Source: UBA6136 sp044350805
GTDB lineage: Bacteria > Pseudomonadota > Gammaproteobacteria > Methylococcales > Methylococcaceae
DNA: 64,000 nt
Direction of reading: 5' to 3'
Assembly: GCA_044350805.1 (NCBI GenBank)
Contig: JBILGU010000006.1
Location: forward strand, 62,001-126,000
Positions within the stretch are counted from its first letter, which is position 1. The number at the start of each line of letters is the position of its first letter. Position numbers and translations under genes: made by a program. The notes beneath the pieces were generated by a model. It was not told the origin of the DNA. It ran no database searches and saw nothing but the letters and a program-made list of their open reading frames with translations. Of this stretch, positions 16,366 through 25,017 are shown piece after piece.

Positions 16366-17169
16366 ATGTCAGAAGCGACTCCCGATATCCTGAACCAGAT
16401 CCTCAAGCGAAAGGCCGAGGAGATCAAAGAGCGCTCCGCGCGTGCGCCGCTGGATGAACAGTTACGCCGTGCCGAAATTCAAGATGCGCCCCGAGGATTT
16501 ATCGCCAGCATGAAAAAGCGGTTGGCGGCAGGTCAGCCCGCCATCATCGCTGAAATCAAGAAGGCATCGCCCAGCAAAGGGGTGATCCGCCCAGACTTTC
16601 ATCCTGCGGCCATTGCCCGAAGCTATGAAGCCCATGGGGCTGCATGTCTTTCGGTGCTGACCGATTCCGATTTTTTCCAAGGGTGCGAGCGTTATCTCGA
16701 GGAGGCTCGCGCCGCGACGCGGTTACCGGTCATTCGCAAGGACTTTATTGTTGATCCCTATCAGGTCGCGGAAGCGCGGGCCATTGGTGCTGACTGCATT
16801 CTCCTCATCGTTGCAGCCCTCAACGATCAGGAGTTGAAGCGTCTGTCGACGCTCGCTGCGGATCTTGGAATGGACGTCCTCGTCGAGGTGCATGACCGGC
16901 CTGAATTGAAAAGAGCACTGGCTCTGGATTTACCTCTGGTGGGCATTAACAATCGAAATCTTCGAACGTTTGAAGTCAGTTTGAACAATACGCTTGAGCT
17001 TTTGGATCTGATTCCCAGCGACCGCCTGGTGGTCACTGAAAGTGGCATTCTGGCGCCCGAGGATGTGGACTTGATGCGGAGCCATGAGGTGCACGCCTTT
17101 TTGGTGGGCGAGAGTTTCATGCGTGCGGAGAGTCCTGGCGAAAAGCTCGCAGAACTCTTCGGCACCTAA
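16366..17169 (+). CDS. trpC: Indole-3-glycerol-phosphate synthase
   Basis: This 267-residue TIM-barrel enzyme makes indole-3-glycerol phosphate. The N-terminal ILNQILKRKAEEIKER, the catalytic lysine region IAEIKKASPSKGVIR, LSVLTDSDFFQG, VIRKDFIVDPYQV, VGINNRNLRTFEV and VTESGI are in the expected order. It stands alone, without a fused TrpF domain. It is the last recognisable trp gene here; trpF, trpB and trpA lie elsewhere. Confidence 0.96.
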   Translation: MSEATPDILNQILKRKAEEIKERSARAPLDEQLRRAEIQDAPRGFIASMKKRLAAGQPAIIAEIKKASPSKGVIRPDFHPAAIARSYEAHGAACLSVLTDSDFFQGCERYLEEARAATRLPVIRKDFIVDPYQVAEARAIGADCILLIVAALNDQELKRLSTLAADLGMDVLVEVHDRPELKRALALDLPLVGINNRNLRTFEVSLNNTLELLDLIPSDRLVVTESGILAPEDVDLMRSHEVHAFLVGESFMRAESPGEKLAELFGT

Positions 17170-17186
17170 AATCATTCGGCTCTGTG

Positions 17187-17987
17187 ATGCGTCCCGATCT
17201 CAACACCCTTGAAGCATTGGTCCGGCAGGTCGCTCGTGAAGAGCTCATGCCGCGATTCAACAATACCCACTGGCAATATAAGCCGGACGGCAGTGTCGTC
17301 AGTGAGGCCGATATTGAAGTACAGCGCCGCTTCGTCAAGGAGTTGGCGCTTCTATACCCTGCAGCGACGCTGCTTGGGGAGGAGATGGACGAGGACACGC
17401 AGCGCGAACTTGCCAGCCGTGAGGATGAATATCTCTGGTGTCTTGATCCCCTGGATGGCACCAATAACTTTGCGGTCGGTTTTCCTTATTTCTGCATCTC
17501 ACTTGCCCTCCTCAAAGGATCGGAGCCGATTGCCGGGGTGGTTTACGATCCGAATCGCGATGAGTGCTTTTCAGCCCTTCGCGGCGAGGGGGCCTGGCTG
17601 AATGGGCGAAGACTCCGTGTCGAACCGGTTCGGGTGCCCCTCAATCGCTGTGTCGCCATGATCGATTTTAAACGCCTGCCCAAGCCGCTTGCTCGTGGGA
17701 TGGTCGAAAGAGCCCCCGTGGGTTCTTGGCGCTACACCGGGGCCGGTGCACTCGAGTGGTGTTGGTTTGCTGCCGGGCGTTTTCACGCCTACCTTCATGG
17801 CCGCCAGAAGCTCTGGGATTTTGCGGCGGGTGCACTCATTTTTTCGGAGGCGGGTGGTATCGCGGAGACCCTTGAGGGGGAACCGTTGTTTGCTCCTGGG
17901 GTCCTCGGACGTTCGGTTGTTGCAGCCCCTGACGCCGCTTTTTTTTCTGAATGGCGAAAAGCCATCGCTGAGCGCGAAGCCGGATAG
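17187..17987 (+). CDS. Inositol-monophosphatase-family phosphatase
   Basis: This protein of about 266 residues has all the metal-binding motifs of the IMPase/FBPase fold: LGEEMDED near residue 70, CLDPLDGTNNFAVGFPYFCI near 92, and KLWDFAAGALIFSEAGG near 210. Members hydrolyse inositol phosphate, histidinol phosphate or PAP. The location next to trp genes could suggest an amino-acid pathway role such as histidinol phosphatase (HisN), but this is not decisive. A GTG codon directly precedes the ATG used here. The gap to trpC is 17 bases, so it may be cotranscribed. Confidence 0.85.
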   Translation: MRPDLNTLEALVRQVAREELMPRFNNTHWQYKPDGSVVSEADIEVQRRFVKELALLYPAATLLGEEMDEDTQRELASREDEYLWCLDPLDGTNNFAVGFPYFCISLALLKGSEPIAGVVYDPNRDECFSALRGEGAWLNGRRLRVEPVRVPLNRCVAMIDFKRLPKPLARGMVERAPVGSWRYTGAGALEWCWFAAGRFHAYLHGRQKLWDFAAGALIFSEAGGIAETLEGEPLFAPGVLGRSVVAAPDAAFFSEWRKAIAEREAG

Positions 17988-18118
17988 CTTTCGGCCCCCT
18001 CCTTTCCTAATCAAAAGGATGGACAGCGGGGTTTCTTTTGTTGTGAACTATGATGGGGAGGCGGTGATTCCCGTGGGATCGTTGCCCTAAAATAAAAACG
18101 CAAATTGGAGAAAAGATC

Positions 18119-18358
18119 ATGAAACGGTTATTGACCTGTTCTGGCCTGGCCTTGATGGTGATGGCGTCTTCCGCCCAGGCTATCGAACCCTCAAACGAGG
18201 TTTCTCCGCCCAAGAGCAGACCTGAGGCTCCGTCCCCAGTGGCTCCCGCACCTGCTGTGCCTCCCGTGACCCCGCCGAATGCTCCGGGGGCAGGGGATAC
18301 CAAGAGTGCGCCTCCCCAGTCTCCGATGAGGGACTATTGCCGCGAACACACCTGCTGA
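18119..18358 (+). CDS. Small secreted proline-rich protein
   Basis: This 79-residue protein starts at ATG 18119 behind a TTGGAG ribosome site. A signal peptide, MKRLLTCSGLALMVMASSAQA, is followed by a Pro/Ala/Ser-rich stretch and a charged tail ending MRDYCREHTC. I do not recognise a family. It precedes the secreted alpha carbonic anhydrase by 25 bases on the same strand, so the two are probably cotranscribed. The two Cys residues and the His at the C-terminus could bind metal or form a disulfide. Confidence 0.65.
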   Translation: MKRLLTCSGLALMVMASSAQAIEPSNEVSPPKSRPEAPSPVAPAPAVPPVTPPNAPGAGDTKSAPPQSPMRDYCREHTC

Positions 18359-18383
18359 ATTGCCAAATAAAGGGACAAATACC

Positions 18384-19169
18384 ATGCGACAGCATTTCTC
18401 GTTTATTTTTTTAATGATGCTTGGCACTTTATTCGGTCGAGTGGATGCCGCTGATCCTGCCTGGAACTACACGAATCAAAACTGGGGGGCACTGACAAGT
18501 CCGGCCACGCCTGCCCCCTTGAATTATCCCTATGCGGAGTGCTCGATTGGTAACACGCAGACGCCCGTCGATATTGGTGTTACCAAGACGGAACGGATTC
18601 TCAATGGCGTGACGGTCAACTGGCAACCTTTTCCCGCTGATTACTACAACACGGGTTATGCCATTCAGGTTCAGCCCTATGCCGGGGATTTAAACGCAGG
18701 GACCCTGAAGATTGGGAAAGATGTTTATCCTTTGGTCCAGATGCATGTCCATGCACCGGCGGAGCATTCCGTGAATGGGGCGCTTTACAGTGCTGAACTT
18801 CACTTCGTTCATGTCAGAGACGATGGGCGCCTGGCCGTCTTGGGCGTCTTCGTCACCCTCGCGAATGCAAGCAATGCCGAGTTCCAGAAAGTACTCGACA
18901 ACATGCCTAATACGCCCGGGGTTGCGACGCACAATAAGTCCTCGGTGGTCTTTAATCCCAAGAAGCTGCTGCCCAATGGCAACGGACGCTTCTATACCTA
19001 CAGTGGCTCCTTGACGACGCCTCCGTGTAGCGCAGGGGTCAATTGGTACATTTATCAGACACCCTTGGCCATCTCACCCGGGCAGCTGGATCAACTCGTA
19101 AATTTCTACAATGGCAACAATCGCCAGATCCAGCCGTTGAAAGGTCGTACCCTGGTGAAAAACAAATAA
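18384..19169 (+). CDS. Secreted alpha-class carbonic anhydrase
   Basis: The ATG at 18384 gives a 261-residue protein with signal peptide MRQHFSFIFLMMLGTLFGRVDAA, so it should act in the periplasm. The three zinc histidines are seen in QMHVHAPAEHS (His121, His123) and AELHFVHV (His140). YSGSLTTPPCSAGVNWYI is the conserved active-site wall of the alpha class, and Cys residues in YAECSIG and TPPCS probably form the usual disulfide. It would convert periplasmic CO2 to bicarbonate, feeding the SulP transporter encoded 6 kb upstream. Confidence 0.93.
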   Translation: MRQHFSFIFLMMLGTLFGRVDAADPAWNYTNQNWGALTSPATPAPLNYPYAECSIGNTQTPVDIGVTKTERILNGVTVNWQPFPADYYNTGYAIQVQPYAGDLNAGTLKIGKDVYPLVQMHVHAPAEHSVNGALYSAELHFVHVRDDGRLAVLGVFVTLANASNAEFQKVLDNMPNTPGVATHNKSSVVFNPKKLLPNGNGRFYTYSGSLTTPPCSAGVNWYIYQTPLAISPGQLDQLVNFYNGNNRQIQPLKGRTLVKNK

Positions 19170-19233
19170 TTAGAGGAAAGCGACCGTTGATCTCGTTGAT
19201 GGGGCGTTTGTGACGCAATACGGGTGATCAAAA

Positions 19234-20439
19234 ATGAAAGCGTTTCTTGACGCGCTCGAAAGGTTCCTGACCTGGTTCTTTGCGATCGCCTTTGGAGTGA
19301 TTCTGGTCTATGCCGGTGTCCGATTCAGCCATCACCGCGAAAAATCAAATGATCCCTGGCTGCTCGCGCAAAAGGCCAACACGATTGAAGCCTATGCGGC
19401 CTTTCTAAGGCAATGTCAGGGATGCCCCAAAGAGGAGGACGCCCGAAAAGCCCTGGATGAGCTTCAGCAGCGTCAGGGGCTTATCTCAAGACTGTCGCGG
19501 GATCATCTTTCGGAGCGAGCCTCAATTACCCTGCCGTCTTTTTCCAGTGATGGCCACCTCATTCTTGCAACCACTGGCAAAGGCCCCGACTTCTGGGAGT
19601 CGGAAACGGGCCATCGGGCATCCTTTGGTGAAAATACCTTCTCTAACGGCAAAGGACGTATTCAGGTAGACACGCTTTCGTTGGCCCCTGACGGTCGCCG
19701 AGTTGCTGCCGGAACGGGTGGTGACGAGGGGGGGCGCCTCTATATGTGGGAGCTCAGCAGCGAAACCAAGATTTCAGAGCAGGCGGTCGATGGTTACGAC
19801 GTCAAGACGGTTCTGTTTTCGCCGGACAACAACTGGCTGGGTTGGCGCGGGGATGGTCCTGTCGGCCTTTGGAACCCGGCCACGCAAAAGTTCTTTCGGG
19901 GCAATCATGATGGGGTCAAATCCATCGCCTTTTTGGAAAGCCGAGATGGTGGGGTTTACTTGCTGACAGCGGGTGATCGTGAGCTTTGGGTCTGGGATAC
20001 CGAAGGCTTGGGACTGCAGCGCCAGGGTGGTGTGGATACCGAGCGCCCGTTGTTAGGCTTGAGTCATGATGGACGGGTTGTTGCGCATACCAACGGTCGG
20101 GTGCTCGAGATCTGGGACACCGAATCGCGTCAGCTGCTCGGTGAGCTTCGGGACCTTGAGGGAACGATTATCAAGTTCTGCCGCAATAGCGAAAACGGTC
20201 AGCTGGTGATTGGGACAGATACCGGTCTAATCTATCTTTGGGACCCTGAAGGATCGCCCTTGCCAATTGCTCATGTGTCGGCCCATGAGGGTCCTATCGA
20301 GGACCTCGCCTGCGGCGCTGGAGGGCGTTTGGTCTCTGTGGGGTGGGATGGGGCAAAAGTCTGGAGTCTAGAAAAGCTTGCTTCGAGTCCAGCCAAGGAA
20401 AGTGCAGCTGAGCCCCCTCAAAACAAAAAATCTCACTAG
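19234..20439 (+). CDS. Membrane-anchored WD40-like beta-propeller protein
   Basis: This 401-residue protein has one N-terminal membrane segment, FLTWFFAIAFGVILVYAGV, near residues 11-30, so most of it probably faces the periplasm. Residues 100-390 contain about seven WD40-like blades, each ending in patterns such as YMWELSS, GLWNPAT, WVWDTEG, EIWDTES, YLWDPEG and KVWSLEK. Such propellers usually scaffold protein complexes. A short helical segment around NTIEAYAAFLRQCQGC precedes the propeller. No enzymatic motif is seen. A hairpin terminator follows at 20521-20557. Confidence 0.72.
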   Translation: MKAFLDALERFLTWFFAIAFGVILVYAGVRFSHHREKSNDPWLLAQKANTIEAYAAFLRQCQGCPKEEDARKALDELQQRQGLISRLSRDHLSERASITLPSFSSDGHLILATTGKGPDFWESETGHRASFGENTFSNGKGRIQVDTLSLAPDGRRVAAGTGGDEGGRLYMWELSSETKISEQAVDGYDVKTVLFSPDNNWLGWRGDGPVGLWNPATQKFFRGNHDGVKSIAFLESRDGGVYLLTAGDRELWVWDTEGLGLQRQGGVDTERPLLGLSHDGRVVAHTNGRVLEIWDTESRQLLGELRDLEGTIIKFCRNSENGQLVIGTDTGLIYLWDPEGSPLPIAHVSAHEGPIEDLACGAGGRLVSVGWDGAKVWSLEKLASSPAKESAAEPPQNKKSH

Positions 20440-20520
20440 ACGAGATCGAGGCCTAGCTCCCATAGGGGCCGCTTTTCCCAACCCTGACAGGGATCCACGG
20501 GGCTTACTATGAAGAAAAGG

Positions 20521-20557
20521 CCCTTGAACTTCTGAGCGTCAGAATTTTTTCAGGGTT
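20521..20557. terminator. Hairpin terminator between convergent genes
   Basis: TTCTGA-GCG-TCAGAA (20530-20544) is followed by six T. Flanking CCCTTGAA and a TTTCAGGG-like arm extend the stem imperfectly. It probably ends the + strand propeller gene and may also serve the - strand glycosyltransferase gene that stops at 20578. Confidence 0.68.
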
Positions 20558-20577
20558 CAGCGCGTCGCTTGATCGTT

Positions 20578-22689
20578 TCAGCGCGCCGCGTGCGTATTCC
20601 AAATCGACCAGAGTCCATCCTCAAAATGTCGCGCAAAGCGTGGGGTATTGAAAAGAGGGCTTTGAATGACTTGTTCTCTTAAGCCCTGTTTTATTCTGAT
20701 CAGCGCAGTGCGGTCAGTGGCGAATGCGACTGCTTTGGCCACGTAATCCTCGTCATCCGAAGCGATCCATTCCCCTTGGCCGCTATTACGGGCGATTCCC
20801 TCTCCCTGACGGCCAATGAGGCTCTGACCCTTCTTGGTTAAAACGGGCACACCCATCCATAGCGCATCGGCGCTGGTTGCTCCCCCAGTGAAGGGAAAGG
20901 GATCCAGGGCGATGTCGGTTTGATTGAAAGCAGCCAAATAGTCACGCCTTGAGGTCGCGCCCTCCAGGATCAGTCGTTCTTTAGAGATGCCGTATTTTTC
21001 AAATTGAGCCAAAACCCCCTCTCTAATGGCGCTGTCATCCAGCTGCTTTGCTTTTAAAAAGAGTCTTGATGTAGGAAGTTGTGACAGAATTTTGGACCAC
21101 ACTGAGACCACGTTTGGGGTCATCTTGTTGAGTTTATTGAAACATCCAAAAGTGACGTAGTCGTTCGTGATCAGGGCAGGCTGGGTTAATTCGACCGCTT
21201 CATCAGGCAAGGAGTAACAGAATCGCGTTTCAGGGAGACGCCAGATTTTCTCAACGAAATGTTCATCATCGCCCTCGGGAGTGACAAAGGGGTCGCCGAG
21301 AATGTAATCGATTTCGGAAACACCCGTTGAGGCCCAATATCCGAGCCATGTCAGCTGAATGGGTGCGGGCTTATGGGCAAAAACACCTAAACGGTTGTGC
21401 TCAGTATGGCCGGATAGGTCGATGAGAATATTCACACCCATCGATTCAATCAATTCGGCGGCCTTACTATCTGGAAGGCCGTAAATGGGCTGCCACGCAG
21501 AAAAATTTGGAACCAGGCGTGTGGTCAGATCGTCGAGAAGGAGGTTCGTAGGAAATGCAACAAGTTCAATTCGCGATGCATCAATGGCTTTGCAAAAGTC
21601 ATCGATAAAAAATCCAACAGGATGCTCCCTGAAGTCCCCGGATACAAGCCCGACCCGCAGACGCTGAGGCTGAATCAAAAGAGGGCTGTGGGTGGGGCGT
21701 TCGTCAGCCTCTTTGGACAGCAATTCCCCAAATGATTTGGCTTCATCCAAGTAGACCGAGCCGCTATTTTCTTTCAATGAGCTCAGTAAATAGAGGAGGT
21801 TGCTTCTCAGTTCGAAAGTTTCAGGCTGAATTCGAATAGACTCGCGAAAACTCAACTCCGCCTCATCGAATCGCCCGAGCTCGTTGAGGATAACGCCCAG
21901 GTTGCTGTAGGCCTCTGCGTTAACGAGGCAGCTGCGAATAGCGGCCCGCAGGCTTGATTCAGCATCCTCATAACGTCCAAGATCTCTTTGAACAACGCCA
22001 AGGTTGCAAAACGCTTCGCTATGTTCGGGTCTCAGTCTGATCGCTTCCAGATAGCTTTGTTCTGATGCTTGCAGTCTGCCGAGATCACGGAGGGTGTTGC
22101 CCAGGTTGAAATGTGCCCCAGGGTATTTTGGAGCAAGGCGAATGCATTCCCTGAGACTCGCCTCTGCATCGTCGAGAAGGAGCAGTTCTTTATAAACCAC
22201 ACCCAGGTTGCACAGGGCATCGACAAAGTCGGGCTTAAAGCGGATGGCATCCTGGAAACACTGGACTGATTCGTGCAGCCTACCAAGCCCACGTAATGTA
22301 TTTCCAAGGTTGAAATGTGCCTGAGCAAAGCCAGGTATCAGATTGATGGCTTTGCGCAAATATTCTTCAGCCTCCTTATGACGCCCGACATCGTCCAGTG
22401 TCGCACCCAGATTGTTCAAGGATTCCGCATCGTCAGGGGAAAGTCGGATGACTTCAAACATGGGATCCAAGGCTTCAGCCTGCCGACCTGTTTGATGGAG
22501 GATGACGCTAAGACCCTTCCAGGCGAAGGGATGATCGGGAAAGCATTGCGTCATTTCGGTCAACAATACTTCAGCTTCCGCGAAGGCTCCAGTTTGAAAT
22601 AGGCTGAAAGCCTGATTCATTTTTTCCTCGGTCGGGCCAGAACACGATGGTGCGGGGCTTGGATTGGAGTCCTGATTTGTATTCGACAT
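20578..22689 (-). CDS. TPR-containing GT41 (SPINDLY/O-GlcNAc-transferase-like) glycosyltransferase
   Basis: The start at 22689 gives about 703 residues; it lies 4 bases after the upstream paralog's stop. The N-terminal half has a conserved opening module (FQTGAFAEAEVLLTEM to HPFAWKGLS) and then a series of about eight TPR repeats such as EAEEYLRKAINLIPGFAQAH. The catalytic half, from about residue 340, shows LRVGLVSGDFREHPVGFFID, NILIDLSGHTEHNRLG, QLTWLGYWASTG, YVTFGCFNKLNK, LFLKAKQL and DIALDPFPFTGGATSADALW. These are the GT41 donor- and catalysis-linked blocks. The enzyme should transfer a sugar from a nucleotide donor to Ser/Thr, or Asn, of proteins in the cytoplasm. The partner protein is unknown. 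Confidence 0.88.
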   Translation of the reverse strand: MSNTNQDSNPSPAPSCSGPTEEKMNQAFSLFQTGAFAEAEVLLTEMTQCFPDHPFAWKGLSVILHQTGRQAEALDPMFEVIRLSPDDAESLNNLGATLDDVGRHKEAEEYLRKAINLIPGFAQAHFNLGNTLRGLGRLHESVQCFQDAIRFKPDFVDALCNLGVVYKELLLLDDAEASLRECIRLAPKYPGAHFNLGNTLRDLGRLQASEQSYLEAIRLRPEHSEAFCNLGVVQRDLGRYEDAESSLRAAIRSCLVNAEAYSNLGVILNELGRFDEAELSFRESIRIQPETFELRSNLLYLLSSLKENSGSVYLDEAKSFGELLSKEADERPTHSPLLIQPQRLRVGLVSGDFREHPVGFFIDDFCKAIDASRIELVAFPTNLLLDDLTTRLVPNFSAWQPIYGLPDSKAAELIESMGVNILIDLSGHTEHNRLGVFAHKPAPIQLTWLGYWASTGVSEIDYILGDPFVTPEGDDEHFVEKIWRLPETRFCYSLPDEAVELTQPALITNDYVTFGCFNKLNKMTPNVVSVWSKILSQLPTSRLFLKAKQLDDSAIREGVLAQFEKYGISKERLILEGATSRRDYLAAFNQTDIALDPFPFTGGATSADALWMGVPVLTKKGQSLIGRQGEGIARNSGQGEWIASDDEDYVAKAVAFATDRTALIRIKQGLREQVIQSPLFNTPRFARHFEDGLWSIWNTHAAR

Positions 22690-22693
22690 ACGC

Positions 22694-24724
22694 TTACTCT
22701 GTTTCTCTCTTCTGCTGAAGCGATAGGATATGACCTTCAAAAGCCTTGCTGGTTTTATGCTGATCCCACATAGCCATCATGGCGTGCCCGAAATGTGAGG
22801 CAAACTCCGAAGAATTAAACAGCGGACTTGCCATGACGCGTTGCCTGAGATTTTTCTTTGTCTTCACTAAGGCTTTGGGGTTGGAAGCGAAGCCGATTGC
22901 TTTTTGAACGTAATCATCCTGATTGTCCGCGATCCATTCGGCAAGGTCACAACTCTTGAGAATGCCTTCTCCCTGCCGGGATATCAAGTGATGTCCCTTG
23001 TGCGTCAGCACAGGCACCCCCATCCAAAGCGCCTCGCAGCTCGTCGTCCCCCCGGGGTAGGGGAACGGGTCCAGGGCGATGTCTATTTGATTGTAGGCAC
23101 AAAGATAATTGGATCTTGAGGAGGGACCCTCAAGAATTAAGCGATCAGAGCTGACGCCCACCGATTCAAAGCGTGCACTAATGCTCGTTCTGACGGCTGC
23201 CTGTGACAGCCGATCCGTTTTTAAATACAGCTTGGCAGAGGGCAGTGCGCAAAGAATCCTAGCCCAAGTCAAAATCACCGGGCGGGTTAATTTCACTAGG
23301 TTGTTGAAGCACCCAAAGGTGACGTACCCATTGCGAACGAAAGCTGCATCATCAATTTCTATCTCCTCACCCGGAGGCGTGAAACAGAATCGGGTTTTGG
23401 GGAGTCTCCACACCTTCTCCTTAAAGTGATGATCTTGTTCTTTAGGTGTCACGACAGGATCACCAATAAGATAATCGATGGCTTCAACCCCAGTCGAAGC
23501 CCAGTAACCCAACCATGTGGCCTGAATTGGAGCGGGCTTATAGGCGAATACGCCCAGCCGGTTGTCTGCCGTGTGCCCGGACAAATCAATCAGGATATGA
23601 ATCTGCTGGTCGTGAATGCAGGCACTGGCTTCTTTATCCTGAAGGCCGAAAATGGGAAACCAACCCGTCAACTGTTCTTTGATTCGAAGGGTTAAGTCGT
23701 CTTCTTTGGGGCAAGTTGGAAAGGCCACTAGCGAGATTCTCGAGGCGTCTATGCGGGTGCAAAGGCCCTCAAGGAAATACCCAACGGGGTGATTTCGGAA
23801 GTCTCCTGAAACCAAGCCGACACGCAGTTTTTTGGATGCGTCAGGCATCGTCCATTGAGCGTACCTCATAATGGCTTTGTCCGAGACAACACGACCAAAA
23901 GTCGATGCGAGTTCAAGATACTCGGTTGAGGGCGTGTCTTTTAGGCAACTGATCAGAAAAAGGAGGTTGCTGTAGGCGTTGGTCAAGTCTGGGTTCAGTT
24001 TGATGGCGCGCCGGTAGGAGCGTTCTGCGTCCTCTATGCTTTCGAGATCCTTAAGAGCGACACCCCGGTTGCTGTAGGCCTCAGCGTAGCTGGGCTCGAG
24101 GCAGATGGCATTTCGATAGAAGCGTTCAGAGGCCTCGAGTGATCCTTGTTCCTTGAGTGCGTTGGCCGCATTATTGTGCGCTATGGCGTTAAGGGGATCG
24201 ATCTTTATGGCTTTTTGGTAGAAGGCCACCGATGCAGTGAATTGTCCTGAGTCATAAAGCGCAACGCCAAGATTACAGAGTCCTGCGGCATGTTCAGGTC
24301 TGATGCGGATGGCGTTCCGATAGGAGGCTTCGGAGGCTTTAAGCTGTCCCAATACCTGGAAGACATTCCCCAGATTACAGTGTGTCTCGGCATGATAGGG
24401 TTCGAGTCGAATGGCTTTCTGGAAAGTCGCCCTCGACTCTTCGATTTTTCCCAAGCCATAGAGCACGATTCCCAGGTTGCGAATCGCCTCTGAATCACCC
24501 GGGTTGAGTCTGACTGCTTGCTGCATGGGATAGAGAGCGGCGAGATTTCTTCCCGTCAGATTCAAGATAAGCCCCAAAGCCTTCCACGCGAAGGGGTGGT
24601 TCGGAAACGCCTGTGTCAAAGTCGCAAGTAACGCTTCCGCCTCAGCAAATCGCTGTGTTTGATACAGCGCGAGTGTCTCCTGTATCTGACTCTGGCTGGG
24701 TCCATTGGCTTGTGTAGGGGGCAT
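22694..24724 (-). CDS. TPR-containing GT41 glycosyltransferase, tandem paralog
   Basis: This 676-residue paralog of the following gene has the same N-terminal module (YQTQRFAEAEALLATL to HPFAWKALG), about seven TPR units, and a GT41 catalytic half with KLRVGLVSGDFRNHPVGYFL, ILIDLSGHTADNRLG, ATWLGYWASTG, YVTFGCFNNLVK, YLKTDRL and DIALDPFPYPGGTTSCEALW. Its stop lies 4 bases from the next start, so the pair forms an operon. The TPR parts differ more than the catalytic parts, which suggests distinct protein targets with the same sugar chemistry. Its promoter should lie in the divergent space before hypF. Confidence 0.88.
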   Translation of the reverse strand: MPPTQANGPSQSQIQETLALYQTQRFAEAEALLATLTQAFPNHPFAWKALGLILNLTGRNLAALYPMQQAVRLNPGDSEAIRNLGIVLYGLGKIEESRATFQKAIRLEPYHAETHCNLGNVFQVLGQLKASEASYRNAIRIRPEHAAGLCNLGVALYDSGQFTASVAFYQKAIKIDPLNAIAHNNAANALKEQGSLEASERFYRNAICLEPSYAEAYSNRGVALKDLESIEDAERSYRRAIKLNPDLTNAYSNLLFLISCLKDTPSTEYLELASTFGRVVSDKAIMRYAQWTMPDASKKLRVGLVSGDFRNHPVGYFLEGLCTRIDASRISLVAFPTCPKEDDLTLRIKEQLTGWFPIFGLQDKEASACIHDQQIHILIDLSGHTADNRLGVFAYKPAPIQATWLGYWASTGVEAIDYLIGDPVVTPKEQDHHFKEKVWRLPKTRFCFTPPGEEIEIDDAAFVRNGYVTFGCFNNLVKLTRPVILTWARILCALPSAKLYLKTDRLSQAAVRTSISARFESVGVSSDRLILEGPSSRSNYLCAYNQIDIALDPFPYPGGTTSCEALWMGVPVLTHKGHHLISRQGEGILKSCDLAEWIADNQDDYVQKAIGFASNPKALVKTKKNLRQRVMASPLFNSSEFASHFGHAMMAMWDQHKTSKAFEGHILSLQQKRETE

Positions 24725-25017
24725 GAGGTTCTTTTGCTTACGGATTGGGGGGATAGCGTAGACTTCTCAGGAGAACTGGGTGAGTGGAGTACTTCCGTTG
24801 CAGAGGGCGGACAATCGCGGCCAGCACCGAAAAGCCAAGCTGGGGGTGCCCCCCTCACTCAATCGCAGGGGGGGCTCCCTTCAATTGCCCACATCAGTGC
24901 ATGGCTGAAAAACTGCTCCCTGAAACCGAAATTCTCTGCTGATCCGGATCACAAAACGCAACCGCTCTTCATCGGGAAAGGTCCTGCGATGGGTGCTGGC
25001 AGTAATCCAATGATGAG

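Noticed and set aside
24842..24853. GGGGG-TG-CCCCC hairpin upstream of hypF
   Set aside because: Short homopolymer pairing without a T-run or flanking symmetry; probably chance in a GC-rich stretch.
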